Shown here one piece after another: positions 52,724-62,604 of a stretch of 64,000 nt of DNA (positions are counted from its first letter, which is position 1; every line of letters starts with the position of its first letter). Both the position numbers and the translations under genes were made by a program. The stretch is from DTU015 sp012837895. Lineage in GTDB: Bacteria; Bacillota; Sulfobacillia; Fermentithermobacillales; Fermentithermobacillaceae. The stretch lies in assembly GCA_050952085.1 (NCBI GenBank), contig JBMNKH010000001.1, forward strand, positions 372,001-436,000. Reading direction: 5' to 3'. The notes beneath the pieces are model-generated. The model saw only the letters and a program-made list of their open reading frames with translations. It had not been told where the DNA came from and searched no databases.

Positions 52724-54355
52724 TTGTACACCAGCACACCTATCAGGCATCAGGGAAATGAGAGCTTGTTTCTTGCCTTAGAAATGTCGCTCATATGCAC
52801 GGCAGCTGGAATTCCCCTGCACGTCCATGCAGAGGGGCTCAGGGGGACGGGGAAAACCACTGTTATGCGCTGGGCCAGGCAGATAGCACCTAAAATCACC
52901 CGCTTAAGGGGGTGCGTTTACCAGTGCAGGCCGGACCTACCCCATTGCCCAGACCATTCAGAATCCACCTCTTTAAGCCATAATGAAACTGAAAGCGTAT
53001 CCATGCCCTTCATCGAGATTGGCCACGGGGCAAAGCTAGGGACTATCCTGGGAAGCGTAGACCTTGCCAGGTTAACTGATCCCAGGGGCCCCAAGGCTGC
53101 GCTCCTTCCCGGAGCTATACCGATGGCAAACAGGGGGATTGTGTTCATTGATGAGATAAACAGGCTTGCAGAAACGGCACCTGAAATAACCGACGTGCTG
53201 CTCTCAGTCATGGGAACCAAACCGGGCAAGATCAAGGTCGAAGAAGTGGGGCTTGAGCCGTGCGAAATACAGGTGAATTCATCAGTGTGGGCTACGTCCA
53301 ATCCCGATGAAGACCCTGGCCCGCTGGAAGAGATCAGGCGGCAATTGTCTGACAGGTTCGATATGGTAGTGCCCGTTCACAGGCCATCAGACCCCCGTGT
53401 GGTGCAGGAGCTTCTGTTGAGCAAACACCGGACCGTCCCAGTTCCTGAACGGGACCACAAGATTTCCGGAAGCATAGGGCAACAAGCCCTGAAGCTTTCC
53501 AAAGTGACTGTTCCCAAGGAAATCATAAAGTACATCTCAAATCTGTACGTGGAATGCAACATTGAAAGCTTAAGGGCCATTGAATCCCTTGAGTTGACAG
53601 CCAGATGTCTTGCGGTGATGCGGGAAAAGCAGGAAGTGTCCCTGGATGAAATATCTACGGCAATGCCCATGGTCCTAAGGCACAGGACGGAACCTATGGT
53701 GCTTTCGGAAATCCTGAAGGACCTGGAACTACGGAAAGCTGCCGGCGCTGGGATCCGTGAAAAGCAGGAACAACAAAAGGGCGCCGGCGGAGTTAACATG
53801 CCACACCAGCCCAAATTGCAGCATCCGCCTGACGCGCCCACTGGTTCCAGGTCGCCTGAAAGCTCTGACGGGTGTGCGCCCAAAGATTGGGCTGGCAGTG
53901 AGGAGAAGGGTAAACACAGTTTGGCAGATCGGCCACCCGTACCCAGACTGGCTTTTGAACCGCCGCGGCCAAACTACCTGTCAGATCGGCCAAAGGATCC
54001 TACAAGTTTGAACTTGCAGGGACGCAACGGCCAGAGACAAGTAGGCTGGCTTCAGAAGCTGCTGTCCCGGTACCACAAGGGCATGAACACTTCCGGTGCC
54101 ATCAATTCCGGTACCATGCGAAGCGAAGGCCTTTCACAGCAAAATGCAGTAAGCAACCGTTCTAACGCTTCTACCGGCGGAGAATGGGGTCATATGAAGC
54201 AAGAGGCACACGGGGCACCTAAATCAAACCAGCTTGGCCGCAATCATTTCGCCCCCTCATCTCCTGTGTCGCCTCCTGAAGCTGCACGGGCCATTTCTGA
54301 ACTCAACTGGGAAGAAATCCTGTTGCCATTTGGGTGGAAGGGCCATAGGGAATGA
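52724..54355 (+). CDS. MoxR/ChlI-type AAA+ ATPase
   Basis: Walker A GLRGTGKTT (near residue 39), LGSVDLARL, Walker B GIVFIDEINRLAETAPEI and WATSNPDEDPG with RRQLSDRFDM match the magnesium-chelatase ChlI/MoxR clade, which remodels partner proteins together with VWA proteins. Residues ~330-543 are proline/serine-rich, probably disordered. TTG at 52724 follows GGAGGG, inside a hairpin. Its stop overlaps the VWA start (ATGA). Confidence 0.88.
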   Translation: MYTSTPIRHQGNESLFLALEMSLICTAAGIPLHVHAEGLRGTGKTTVMRWARQIAPKITRLRGCVYQCRPDLPHCPDHSESTSLSHNETESVSMPFIEIGHGAKLGTILGSVDLARLTDPRGPKAALLPGAIPMANRGIVFIDEINRLAETAPEITDVLLSVMGTKPGKIKVEEVGLEPCEIQVNSSVWATSNPDEDPGPLEEIRRQLSDRFDMVVPVHRPSDPRVVQELLLSKHRTVPVPERDHKISGSIGQQALKLSKVTVPKEIIKYISNLYVECNIESLRAIESLELTARCLAVMREKQEVSLDEISTAMPMVLRHRTEPMVLSEILKDLELRKAAGAGIREKQEQQKGAGGVNMPHQPKLQHPPDAPTGSRSPESSDGCAPKDWAGSEEKGKHSLADRPPVPRLAFEPPRPNYLSDRPKDPTSLNLQGRNGQRQVGWLQKLLSRYHKGMNTSGAINSGTMRSEGLSQQNAVSNRSNASTGGEWGHMKQEAHGAPKSNQLGRNHFAPSSPVSPPEAARAISELNWEEILLPFGWKGHRE

Positions 54356-56061
54356 TCTTCTTTCCAAAGGGCGCTTGTCCCGGACAAAAAAGCGCAATCA
54401 GGCGCCTTCATGAATTGATGAACATACCTGTTCCTGTGCGCGTGGGTGAGACCGCAGTAGTGTCAACCAAAGTACACCTACAGGATCCTGCCCTGCCCGA
54501 TAAGATTACCGCGGTGATGAACTCTGATGCCGGCCAGGTGTTTTATCACAGGAATGCCCAAAACGAAGTAATCCACATCGATGTGTTTCATTCTGAAGGC
54601 AGAATAAAGCCTGAGGATGTAGCCCGTTCAATAGTAGATGCAGTGTCGCGCACTAATTTGGAAACAATTGACGGCATCCCCGGCCCCTCGCTCATACCTT
54701 TCCTTCCCTACATCGACATTCAGACTGCAGTTGGAGGCGGCAGGGTTGACGGACCCCTCCTCTATGGACGTGAAGCAGGCGTGAGGCAGGCACATGTAAC
54801 CCACGTTCACCTGGCCATTCTCAACGTGCATGTACTGGTATCTTCCATTTTCGTCATTGTCGGGTCAGTGGAAGCTGCGATACAAAACGCAGGTTTAGAG
54901 CTGAGGAAGATAAGCTATGTAGCTGCGGAATCAGGTAGCGCACCAATGGACCTAGGGGACTACAGGACACTCACCGACTCGCTTCTCAAACAATCAGGCA
55001 GGGACCCCCTGACAAACACAACTCCGGCCTTGTCGTGGTACAGGGCTGAAGCCCTTGCCAGGCAGGCGGCCCAGGTGATCGGCACCACCGGCGACGCACT
55101 GGACCTTTTGCAAGCCCTGTCTGCCGGGATGCATCCCGACGAGCTCACAAGGTTCAGGGGTCCCAAGGGCCGGAAAACCGGTGAAATCCGCCAGGCGCTC
55201 ATGAAGTCTGACCTGATTCAGTTGGACTGTCACCAATACAAGCTTACCCCCCAGGGGGAAATGGCCCTGGACCACCTGCGGCGCCATAGTTCAGAAATAG
55301 AAGCTTATCTCAGGCGGCTGCTGTGGTCGCTGCCTGCTGCCAACATACCCGCGCCTGAAAGGAAGGGTACCACCCTCAAGCCAGGCAATGCAAGATCAAG
55401 GGGATATGCCCTGCCAAAAGAGCGAGGCGACATAGCAGGCCATCTGGCCGTAGCTGAAAGCATAATAGCCAAAGGCACAACCCGTGGTCCTTTGAAACCC
55501 TCCCACCTCCGGTTCTGGTATACCCGCGGGATAAAGTCCAGGCCTGTGGTGCTGCTGCTTGATGCGTCAGCATCCATGGCGGGAAAGCGCATGGCGGCGG
55601 CAAAAGAGTTTGCCAGGCACCTAATAATCACAAGCAAGGAAAAAGTATGCGTGGTCGTGTTTCAAGACTCAATGGTGGAAGTGATATGCGATTTCACCAA
55701 GAACCCACGCACGCTTGAAGCAGGGCTTGCCCGTATACGGGCTGAAGGGCTTACGCCCCTAGCCAAAGGTTTGGAGAAGGTCGGTGAGCTTTGCCGGGGC
55801 AAAATCAACAAGCCACTAGTACTGTGTGTTACAGACGGAATCCCGACTGTGCCTTACAGGACCCTTTCCCCCATTGAAGACGCAATATCCGCCGCGAAAA
55901 AGCTGGCAAGACAAGGCATACACATAGGTTGCATAGGACTTGAGCCGAACCACAGTTTCCTTAGGCAGATGATGCAGGCAGCTAAGGGATCTTTGTATAT
56001 AGTTGACGAACTTGAAGCATCCACAATGGCAGCTATAGCCCGCAAAGAACAAAGCGGATGA
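54352..56061 (+). CDS. VWA-domain protein, ChlD/MoxR partner
   Basis: The C-terminal von Willebrand A domain (from about residue 395) has a complete metal site: DASAS near 402, a threonine in GLTPLAKG near 465 and the aspartate of VTDGIP near 493. The first 200 residues are an unrecognised domain, followed by a winged-helix-like part (KLTPQGEMALDHLRRH). It overlaps the AAA+ gene by 4 bp, and the two probably form a chelatase-like or chaperone machine. Target unknown. Confidence 0.85.
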   Translation: MIFFPKGACPGQKSAIRRLHELMNIPVPVRVGETAVVSTKVHLQDPALPDKITAVMNSDAGQVFYHRNAQNEVIHIDVFHSEGRIKPEDVARSIVDAVSRTNLETIDGIPGPSLIPFLPYIDIQTAVGGGRVDGPLLYGREAGVRQAHVTHVHLAILNVHVLVSSIFVIVGSVEAAIQNAGLELRKISYVAAESGSAPMDLGDYRTLTDSLLKQSGRDPLTNTTPALSWYRAEALARQAAQVIGTTGDALDLLQALSAGMHPDELTRFRGPKGRKTGEIRQALMKSDLIQLDCHQYKLTPQGEMALDHLRRHSSEIEAYLRRLLWSLPAANIPAPERKGTTLKPGNARSRGYALPKERGDIAGHLAVAESIIAKGTTRGPLKPSHLRFWYTRGIKSRPVVLLLDASASMAGKRMAAAKEFARHLIITSKEKVCVVVFQDSMVEVICDFTKNPRTLEAGLARIRAEGLTPLAKGLEKVGELCRGKINKPLVLCVTDGIPTVPYRTLSPIEDAISAAKKLARQGIHIGCIGLEPNHSFLRQMMQAAKGSLYIVDELEASTMAAIARKEQSG

Positions 56062-56180
56062 CATGTTTCAGAATCTGCTGCTTACTAACTGTTCCCCTGG
56101 ATCCTGCCATGATCTCGCAGTAACAGTTTGAGGCCTGTATGAATAGATTGAGAGCACGAAGTTGCTGGGGAGGAGAACTG

Positions 56181-57758
56181 TTGAACGCTTTTCCGGGATA
56201 TGCTCTTGGCGCCGCAAGTATGCAAGGTCCAGGGCAGGCACGCCACTTATTTCAAAACCCTAATCTGTCCCAAGAACGAGCTCCTATTATTGAGGCCCTG
56301 TTTGCGTACAGGGATATAGTCAGACTGCATATGCCCGGCCACAGGGGAGGAAAGGGGGCTGATCCGCTCTTTGCGTCGTTACTTGGGCAGGAGGCTCTTC
56401 TGAGTGACGTCACAGGTGTACCTGCCATGGATGAACTGCATGAACCCCATGGATGCATCCGGGAAGCACAGGAACTTGCAGCAGGTCTTTTCGGCGCAGA
56501 GCAGACCTATTTCGTCGTCAACGGAACCTCAGGCGCTATTCACACTATGGTGCTCTCGGCGCTCAATGACGGAGATTACATCGTAATACCGCGAAACATA
56601 CACAAGTCGATCCTGTCTGCCATAATCCTTGCAGGTGCCCACCCCTTATTTGTCCAGCCGGTATACGACGAATATCTAGGGTTTGCCTTGGGAGTTGAGA
56701 AGCGCACCCTCATCCGGTTCCTGAACACCAACCCAGATGCCCAGAATGCTAAAGCTGTGTTGCTTGTCAATCCTACTTACTATGGAACTACCCAGAACCT
56801 TACCTCAATATGCCGGGCAATCCACAAACGTGGAAAACTGTTGCTGGTTGATGAAGCCCACGGCCCTCATTTCCATTTTCACAGAAGCTTGCCTGAGCCT
56901 GCCCTGAGGTCTGGAGCAGACGCCGTCGCCCAGGGTGCCCATAAGATGATTGGCGCCCTAACCCAGGCATCAATGCTGCACATACAGGGACCTAGGATTG
57001 ACAGGGCGCGCGCTAAAGCATGGTTCCAGTGCTTGACGTCAACCAGCGCTTCGTACCTGTTGCTGGCATCCCTGGATGCTGCAAGGCGCCAAATGGCTCT
57101 TCACGGGCCGGAACTTATAGGCCGTGCGATTGAACTGGCCGACACATTGAGGGAAGAAGTAAACCATATCTCAGGTCTATACTGCTTCGGTCATGAAATT
57201 ACGGGTCAACCCGGGGTAGACGCGCTGGATCCCACTAAGGTAACAATAACCGTGAAAGAACTTGGGATCACCGGATACCAAGCTGAAATCTTCCTAAGAG
57301 ACAAAATGGGGATCCAGGTAGAAATGTCTGACCTGAACAACGTCTTGGTAATCATGAGTTTCGGGAATACGGCAGAAGATATCCGCGCGCTCCTGCAAGG
57401 CCTGCGCGCCCTTAAGCGTGCCGCTGAAATCGGGCAAATCCCTAAGAAGCTAAAGGCAGTCCAGGAAACCGTACCTAACCTTCCCCCTATCCCAGAAATG
57501 GCGCTTACCCCAAGAAAGGCTGTGCAGGGTAAATGCACAAGAGTGCCCCTTAACGAAAGCTTGGGCCGGGTCAGCGCTGAAGTGGTCACTTGCTACCCAC
57601 CGGGCATCCCTATCCTGTACCCGGGCGAAGTGATCTCAAAGGAAACTCTGGACTACCTCGACATGATGAAGAAATTGGCGTTTGGGATTTCAGGTCCTGA
57701 GGACAAGACACTAACTACACTACGAGTGGTGGAAAACGTGTGGAAAAAGCGATCTTGA
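56181..57758 (+). CDS. Orn/Lys/Arg decarboxylase family PLP enzyme
   Basis: RLHMPGHRGGKGADP, DVTGVPAMDELHEPHG, VNGTSGAIHTMV, VDEAHGPHFHFH and the PLP lysine in GAHKMIGALTQ mark the fold-type I basic amino-acid decarboxylases (SpeA/YaaO type), which make polyamine precursors. TTG at 56181 follows GGGGAGGAG; ATG at 56139 is an alternative. The substrate (arginine, lysine or ornithine) is not clear from sequence. The amidase gene overlaps its end. Confidence 0.9.
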   Translation: MNAFPGYALGAASMQGPGQARHLFQNPNLSQERAPIIEALFAYRDIVRLHMPGHRGGKGADPLFASLLGQEALLSDVTGVPAMDELHEPHGCIREAQELAAGLFGAEQTYFVVNGTSGAIHTMVLSALNDGDYIVIPRNIHKSILSAIILAGAHPLFVQPVYDEYLGFALGVEKRTLIRFLNTNPDAQNAKAVLLVNPTYYGTTQNLTSICRAIHKRGKLLLVDEAHGPHFHFHRSLPEPALRSGADAVAQGAHKMIGALTQASMLHIQGPRIDRARAKAWFQCLTSTSASYLLLASLDAARRQMALHGPELIGRAIELADTLREEVNHISGLYCFGHEITGQPGVDALDPTKVTITVKELGITGYQAEIFLRDKMGIQVEMSDLNNVLVIMSFGNTAEDIRALLQGLRALKRAAEIGQIPKKLKAVQETVPNLPPIPEMALTPRKAVQGKCTRVPLNESLGRVSAEVVTCYPPGIPILYPGEVISKETLDYLDMMKKLAFGISGPEDKTLTTLRVVENVWKKRS

Positions 57759-58774
57759 ATGCCTGGCCTTCGGTAGTGGTTGGTGACAGGAACCAGTGGC
57801 AGTCCAAACTTACGCTGGAACTCACTGGATTGCCTGAGGAAATAAGGTTTAGGGCGTTGCCGGATAACGCAGGTACTAACACTGGACTTAAGCCCGCACA
57901 TGCAGCGGGCTTTGCAGCCGGCCTGAGTGCCCTTTGCAAAGATGCTCATAGGTATAGGTTCACCCTCCAAGGTGTGGACCTTGTTATGGCAGAGGACGAT
58001 ATTGTGGTAGCTGATGGGCTTATAAAACTGGTGAGGGTACACCCAGGCCGCCATACAGGACCCGGGAATATGTCAGAAAGCCTGCCCCAAATACACCTGG
58101 ATATTTTCACCGAATACCCGTTGCCGGAACAAGGTGACAAGCTAGCTGTAGACATACAGCAGACTCCCGGCCTACCTGCTACAGTAACCTTTAGTTTTTC
58201 GCGCAAGCCGTTGCGGGACCTCTTAGGAGGTGTCAGAATCGGGATTGATCCGGGGCACGGGGGCAAGGATAAGGGTATCCAAGGCCCTGTTGATCTTACA
58301 GAGAAATATGTAGCGCTTGAGATATCCAGGGAACTATGTAACTTACTTGAGCTGTCAGGAGCCCATCTGGTAGTTACACGCACCGGCGATCTGGATGTGA
58401 CGGAAAAAGAGCGATTGCACATACTCAGGGCAGGAAATCCGGCGCTGTGCGTTGAGATCCATGTCTCAGGCAGCGACAACCCCCTTGCACAGGTTTACAA
58501 GCTTGCAGCAACCCAGGACTGCAGCGATTCACAACTACTTGGAAGGGAGATAGCCCTGGCGTTACATGAACGTATGGGTATCAGGCCTGAATCAGCCGTT
58601 TTGCCGCCCCGGCCTGGCCTGGAGGTGCCGTATGTCAGGGTAGAGCCCCTATGCCTGACCTATTTTGCCGACGAAGCCAACTTCAGGGCACCCCTGTTTA
58701 GGAAAAGGCTTGCTCAATCAATATACAACGGTATCTCGCGATACCTCCATAAGACCAAGGTCCGGCAATCGTGA
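57740..58774 (+). CDS. N-acetylmuramoyl-L-alanine amidase (Amidase_3)-like protein
   Basis: The second half has the zinc amidase core: IGIDPGHGGKDKG, the glutamate in TEKYVALEISREL, and VEIHVSGSDNP at the usual SIHAN position. The first ~165 residues are an unrecognised domain. No signal peptide is seen, which is odd for a peptidoglycan hydrolase. GTG at 57740 overlaps the previous gene by 19 bp and lacks a strong ribosome binding site. Confidence 0.75.
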   Translation: MEKAILNAWPSVVVGDRNQWQSKLTLELTGLPEEIRFRALPDNAGTNTGLKPAHAAGFAAGLSALCKDAHRYRFTLQGVDLVMAEDDIVVADGLIKLVRVHPGRHTGPGNMSESLPQIHLDIFTEYPLPEQGDKLAVDIQQTPGLPATVTFSFSRKPLRDLLGGVRIGIDPGHGGKDKGIQGPVDLTEKYVALEISRELCNLLELSGAHLVVTRTGDLDVTEKERLHILRAGNPALCVEIHVSGSDNPLAQVYKLAATQDCSDSQLLGREIALALHERMGIRPESAVLPPRPGLEVPYVRVEPLCLTYFADEANFRAPLFRKRLAQSIYNGISRYLHKTKVRQS

Positions 58775-58808
58775 GAGAACCGTGGGAGAACCCTTGAGGT
58801 GAGCTCAA

Positions 58809-59501
58809 GTGCCATACCGCTGGAGTGAACAAAACACCGCCATACTGAGAATCCGGACCCACCTTATCACTGAAAAGGATGACCCTGTCGATGTGATCGA
58901 CAAGTACACCAAAGCCATAGCAGCGCCTGGGGATCTGGTGGGGATAGCTGAATCAGTGGTAGCCATTATGCAGGGACGGGCTATTGATCCGGACGCTGTG
59001 AAGCCAGGAATCCTGGCCCGTCTCTTGTCCAGATTTGCACACCCCGATTCCAGTGTTTCGGCGGTGCGTTCAATGCAAATGGCTATCAAAGAAGTAGGGG
59101 TTCCCAAGATCATGGCAGCTGCGTTGTGTGCCCTGGTAGGAAAAATCCTAGGTATCAAAGGGTTGTTCTTCCGGGTGGCAGGTCCTGAAGTGGCCCAAAT
59201 CGACGATTCCGGCGGAACAATGCCGCCGTTTGAGAGGCATATAATCCTTGGGCCCAAGCACCCTGACAGGGTGGCCAGGCAAGTGTGGAAACGAACAGGG
59301 TTATGGACTTTGATACTCGATGTCAACGATAAAGGGGCTGTAGACATACTCGGAAGTAGTCTCCCGCTCAAGCCCCATCAATCTGAGTTCATCAAACACG
59401 TCCTCAGGTCCAACCCCTTTGGCAACGACGATCAGAAAACCCCTCTCATATTGATCAAGTTCCTAAAACCAGGAGCCGGGGAAATCCCCGGCCCCGTATA
59501 G
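58809..59501 (+). CDS. F420-0:gamma-glutamyl ligase-fold protein
   Basis: The sequence IRTHLITEKDDPVDVIDKYT, ESVVAIMQGR and SGGTMPPFERH recall the CofE/F420_ligase fold, here as a single domain of 230 residues. Many Firmicutes without F420 carry such proteins, whose function is not known. GAGGTGAG precedes the GTG at 58809. It follows the amidase by 34 bp and likely shares its transcript. Confidence 0.7.
   Translation: MPYRWSEQNTAILRIRTHLITEKDDPVDVIDKYTKAIAAPGDLVGIAESVVAIMQGRAIDPDAVKPGILARLLSRFAHPDSSVSAVRSMQMAIKEVGVPKIMAAALCALVGKILGIKGLFFRVAGPEVAQIDDSGGTMPPFERHIILGPKHPDRVARQVWKRTGLWTLILDVNDKGAVDILGSSLPLKPHQSEFIKHVLRSNPFGNDDQKTPLILIKFLKPGAGEIPGPV
59475..59492. terminator. GC-rich hairpin between convergent genes
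   Basis: GCCGGGG and CCCCGGC pair perfectly around AAAT, overlapping the last codons of the F420-ligase-fold gene. No T-run follows, so it is a possible bidirectional terminator only. Confidence 0.35.
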
Positions 59502-59522
59502 ACATAGTCTTCTCTATGTTGC

Positions 59523-61829
59523 CTACTGTCTTGACTCTATCCTGATCTCAACCGCTGTGTGACCGTCTAAGGCGACTCTCACAACATCACCCTTCCTGAG
59601 ATCTTCCCAACCCAAGGTCCTGTTGTTGTAGCTAACCTTCGTTTCAGAATCTGCTATCACCAGAGTCTTCTCTCCCTGGTATTCGACAATCAGGACCGCC
59701 GCATAATCGTAGCGGGTAACGGTTTCAATCTTGCCATAGAGATCTCCGAAAGGAATTGCCTGCTTCGTAGCCAGAACTTCTATCTTTACCGCTTCTTCAC
59801 CGTCGTGCTTCACCTTTACCTTGTCGCCAGCTGCCAGTCTGTCAGCGGAAATCTTGGTAGTTCCCCGGAAGATTTCAGTTGCGGAGCCTACAGTGAGCAC
59901 CAACTGCTTGCAGTCGTCCTGCTTTATGGTTATGATCCGTGTCCTGACAGTGGGTCCGGCCTTTATCTCAGCGATAATGCCTGTAGTTTCCTGAGCCTCA
60001 TCGTATTTCTCAACGATCTCGACTTCTACTCCGTTATCTTTCGCCAGTTTCACCCTTACCTTATCTCCGGCCTGTATCTGAGTCCTGGGTACAAGCTCGC
60101 CTTTGTATGTTACCTTCACATTGGAAGCCAGGGTGATTCTGTGGGTCTTGTTACTGCTATCCTGTACTTCAATGCTCATTTCGTCCTTTGACACGCGTGT
60201 CCTGGTAACAACTCCTGAGACGTACCGGACCTCGCTCAGCCGTTCAATTACCTGTATATAGACAACCCGGTTGTCTACAATCACAAAAGCAGCTACATCG
60301 CCAACGGCCAGATCTTTGAAGCTTATGGTGTCGCCTTCGTACTTAATTACAACGTCAGCATGCAGGGTTAAGGAACGCTTCCTGCCGGCATCAGTCTCGA
60401 TTTCCAGGGTACGCGTACTGCCTGAGGTTTGCTTTGCCTTAATTGTGCCGGTCAGATGGGTACTTTCATCTTCAAGTATCCGGATATAGTACAGTTTGCC
60501 ATTTTGCAGTTTCCCGAAAATAACGTCTCCTGCCGCAAGCCGGGAAGCTGCATATTCGTAACGCCCGTCAGTTACTGTGCAATCCCGGTCCAGGGTAAGA
60601 GTCTCTGAACCCTTGTCTGTCTTAACTGTAATTACCACTTCGCCTTTGCTCGTGGTGAGTTTTGTTACAATCGTACCCACAATCTCACCGGTTTTTATTG
60701 GCGCGGGAGTGCCACGCTTGACTATGGTAATCAGAACTGCAACATCAGCCGGGTTGGTCAGTACCTTCACTGTATCCCCAACTCTGATGTCGCTTACCGA
60801 ACCCTGTTTTGAGTCTTCCAGGAACACAACTGCATCCTTGGAAACCGGATATTCGTACACCTTGCCTGAAGCAACCATGATTTCAATGGAATTCCTTGAG
60901 ACATCAACCACGGTTCCCGTGATATAGTACGGCATCTCATCAGGAAGTTCTTCGTTGATCAGCCTGTCAAGTATGGCGGCCATCTCAGCCCTGGTAACCG
61001 GTTTGTTGGGCTGGAACGTGTTGTCAACGTATCCTTTGAACAGGCCCATGTCCACCGCTTGTGCTACGTATCCCCAATAGCCGTCAGGAATCGCCTTGGC
61101 ATCTTTGAAATCCAATTTAGCATTCATCTTAGCTTCAGCAAGTTTGCCGTTTCCGCTGGCTCTGACCAAAGCTTTGGCTACCCATGCGCGGGTTGCCGGT
61201 TTTTCTGGATGCAGGTCATCCAGTTCCACCCATCCCTCATCCACAGCAATAAGGATGTATCCCAGGGACCATCTTGCGGATTCGGGCACATAGGGATACC
61301 ATGAGCCGTTTGAGTAGAACCATCCAGGAGCGTCGTCATTTTCATACTTCCAGTAATACCAGTGGTTTTTCAGCCTCTTGTTATCTTGCTTCTTTATGTC
61401 CTGGTCAATGCTCAGATATATGCTACCAAACCTTTTCGCTAGTTCCTCAGCTTCATCTTCCAGGCCAAAAGCCCTCACCATCATGGCCAGGGCTTCAGCT
61501 TGTTTCACCGGATCATTGGGTTTGAATACATTGCCGTCGTAACCTGAAATTATCCCAAAGCCACGCATCCTCAAAATGGATTCAAGCGCCCAGAAAGATG
61601 CCCCAACATCAGAGAAGCCCAGCTTGTGGGTCTGTTTCAAGACCTTCTCTGCCTGTTTCATCAGTTTTTCTATCATCTTGGCCATCTGCTTTTGCGACTT
61701 GCTCTTGGCTTCAGCGAACCCGGACATCCCCACCAGGATTGAAAACATCAATACCAGGACCAATGCAGTCCTAAGTATCAGTCTTGCTGACCTGGACGGC
61801 CGGTACGTAAGTTTTTTCCCACCAGCCAA
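59523..61829 (-). CDS. S-layer homology (SLH) domain cell-surface protein
   Basis: A signal peptide is evident (hydrophobic run ending SGFAEA). Residues ~70-300 hold about three SLH modules (FSDVGASFWALESI, GYDGNVFKPNDPVKQAEAL and later GYVDNTFQPNKPVTRAEMA), which anchor proteins to cell-wall polymers. The remaining ~470 residues are a series of beta-strand repeats of about 65-70 residues with recurring GDxV and VxYxG motifs. TTG at 61829 follows AGGAGG. No enzyme domain is seen; a structural role is likely. Confidence 0.88.
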   Translation of the reverse strand: MAGGKKLTYRPSRSARLILRTALVLVLMFSILVGMSGFAEAKSKSQKQMAKMIEKLMKQAEKVLKQTHKLGFSDVGASFWALESILRMRGFGIISGYDGNVFKPNDPVKQAEALAMMVRAFGLEDEAEELAKRFGSIYLSIDQDIKKQDNKRLKNHWYYWKYENDDAPGWFYSNGSWYPYVPESARWSLGYILIAVDEGWVELDDLHPEKPATRAWVAKALVRASGNGKLAEAKMNAKLDFKDAKAIPDGYWGYVAQAVDMGLFKGYVDNTFQPNKPVTRAEMAAILDRLINEELPDEMPYYITGTVVDVSRNSIEIMVASGKVYEYPVSKDAVVFLEDSKQGSVSDIRVGDTVKVLTNPADVAVLITIVKRGTPAPIKTGEIVGTIVTKLTTSKGEVVITVKTDKGSETLTLDRDCTVTDGRYEYAASRLAAGDVIFGKLQNGKLYYIRILEDESTHLTGTIKAKQTSGSTRTLEIETDAGRKRSLTLHADVVIKYEGDTISFKDLAVGDVAAFVIVDNRVVYIQVIERLSEVRYVSGVVTRTRVSKDEMSIEVQDSSNKTHRITLASNVKVTYKGELVPRTQIQAGDKVRVKLAKDNGVEVEIVEKYDEAQETTGIIAEIKAGPTVRTRIITIKQDDCKQLVLTVGSATEIFRGTTKISADRLAAGDKVKVKHDGEEAVKIEVLATKQAIPFGDLYGKIETVTRYDYAAVLIVEYQGEKTLVIADSETKVSYNNRTLGWEDLRKGDVVRVALDGHTAVEIRIESRQ

Positions 61830-62083
61830 ACTTACCGCCTCCTATACTGGTTTGCATTTGGGTCAAGGTTGCCCCTGTTATGCTGGGACAAGTCAAACCC
61901 GAATGCTTTCAGCTATACAATCGACGGGAGGCGATTGCTTGTGGGTGTGTATCATGCCATTTTTTGTTTGTGGTGCCTATTTATGTGGCTTGAATGCTCC
62001 TGACTTGGCGGCTTCTAGACTCGGCCTGTAACGCTTCGGCGGCCTGGCAGTTGGACAGAAGATGTGAAACTCAGCGGCCTTAA

Positions 62084-62584
62084 CTAACTCCCTTGGAGTC
62101 TCTCTAGGAGTTCTGAGTAGAATCCGGCGTCGCTATCGCATGAAGCTGAGAGCCGTTCCATGGGACACAATCCATCACCGGTGCGGTTTAGTATCGATGG
62201 CACGAATTCACGTCCATCCACCTGTATACCCCTGGCAGCAGCTTCAGCCAGCACCGGTTGGCTCACCAGGCCTCCCCACATCGCCCTGGCCCTCATGAGC
62301 ACTCCCAGTCTGAAAGCAGCGAGACCAAGCACCCTGTCGCCAAATACAAGATTGGGGTGCTGGCGTGCAGTTTGGCCCATTCTCTGCAGGATCAGAAGAG
62401 CAGGCTTAATCCCACTGCCTTTTTCCCTATCCAGCACCTTTCCGTCAGCAACAAGCACTGAAGACCATCCTGAATCAATCTGCTGTTTCGCTGATTCAAG
62501 GCTGAGGGAAATGCTGTGTTCATCTTGTCTGCAAGCCTTTGAACAGGTGCAATCTTTCGAATCGGTTTGCTCAAATCTTGGCAA
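62084..62584 (-). CDS. DUF1893 family protein
   Basis: The 166-residue protein has the family pattern: SSVLVADGKVLD, GSGIKPALLIL, VFGDRVLGLAAFRLGV and SILNRTGDGLCPMERL. A short N-terminal extension includes three cysteines (CTCSKAC). TTG at 62584 follows GGGGGAAGG. The family is related to cytidine-deaminase-like folds; its function is unknown. Confidence 0.85.
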   Translation of the reverse strand: MPRFEQTDSKDCTCSKACRQDEHSISLSLESAKQQIDSGWSSVLVADGKVLDREKGSGIKPALLILQRMGQTARQHPNLVFGDRVLGLAAFRLGVLMRARAMWGGLVSQPVLAEAAARGIQVDGREFVPSILNRTGDGLCPMERLSASCDSDAGFYSELLERLQGS

Positions 62585-62604
62585 ATGACCTTCCCCCTCA
62601 TGAC

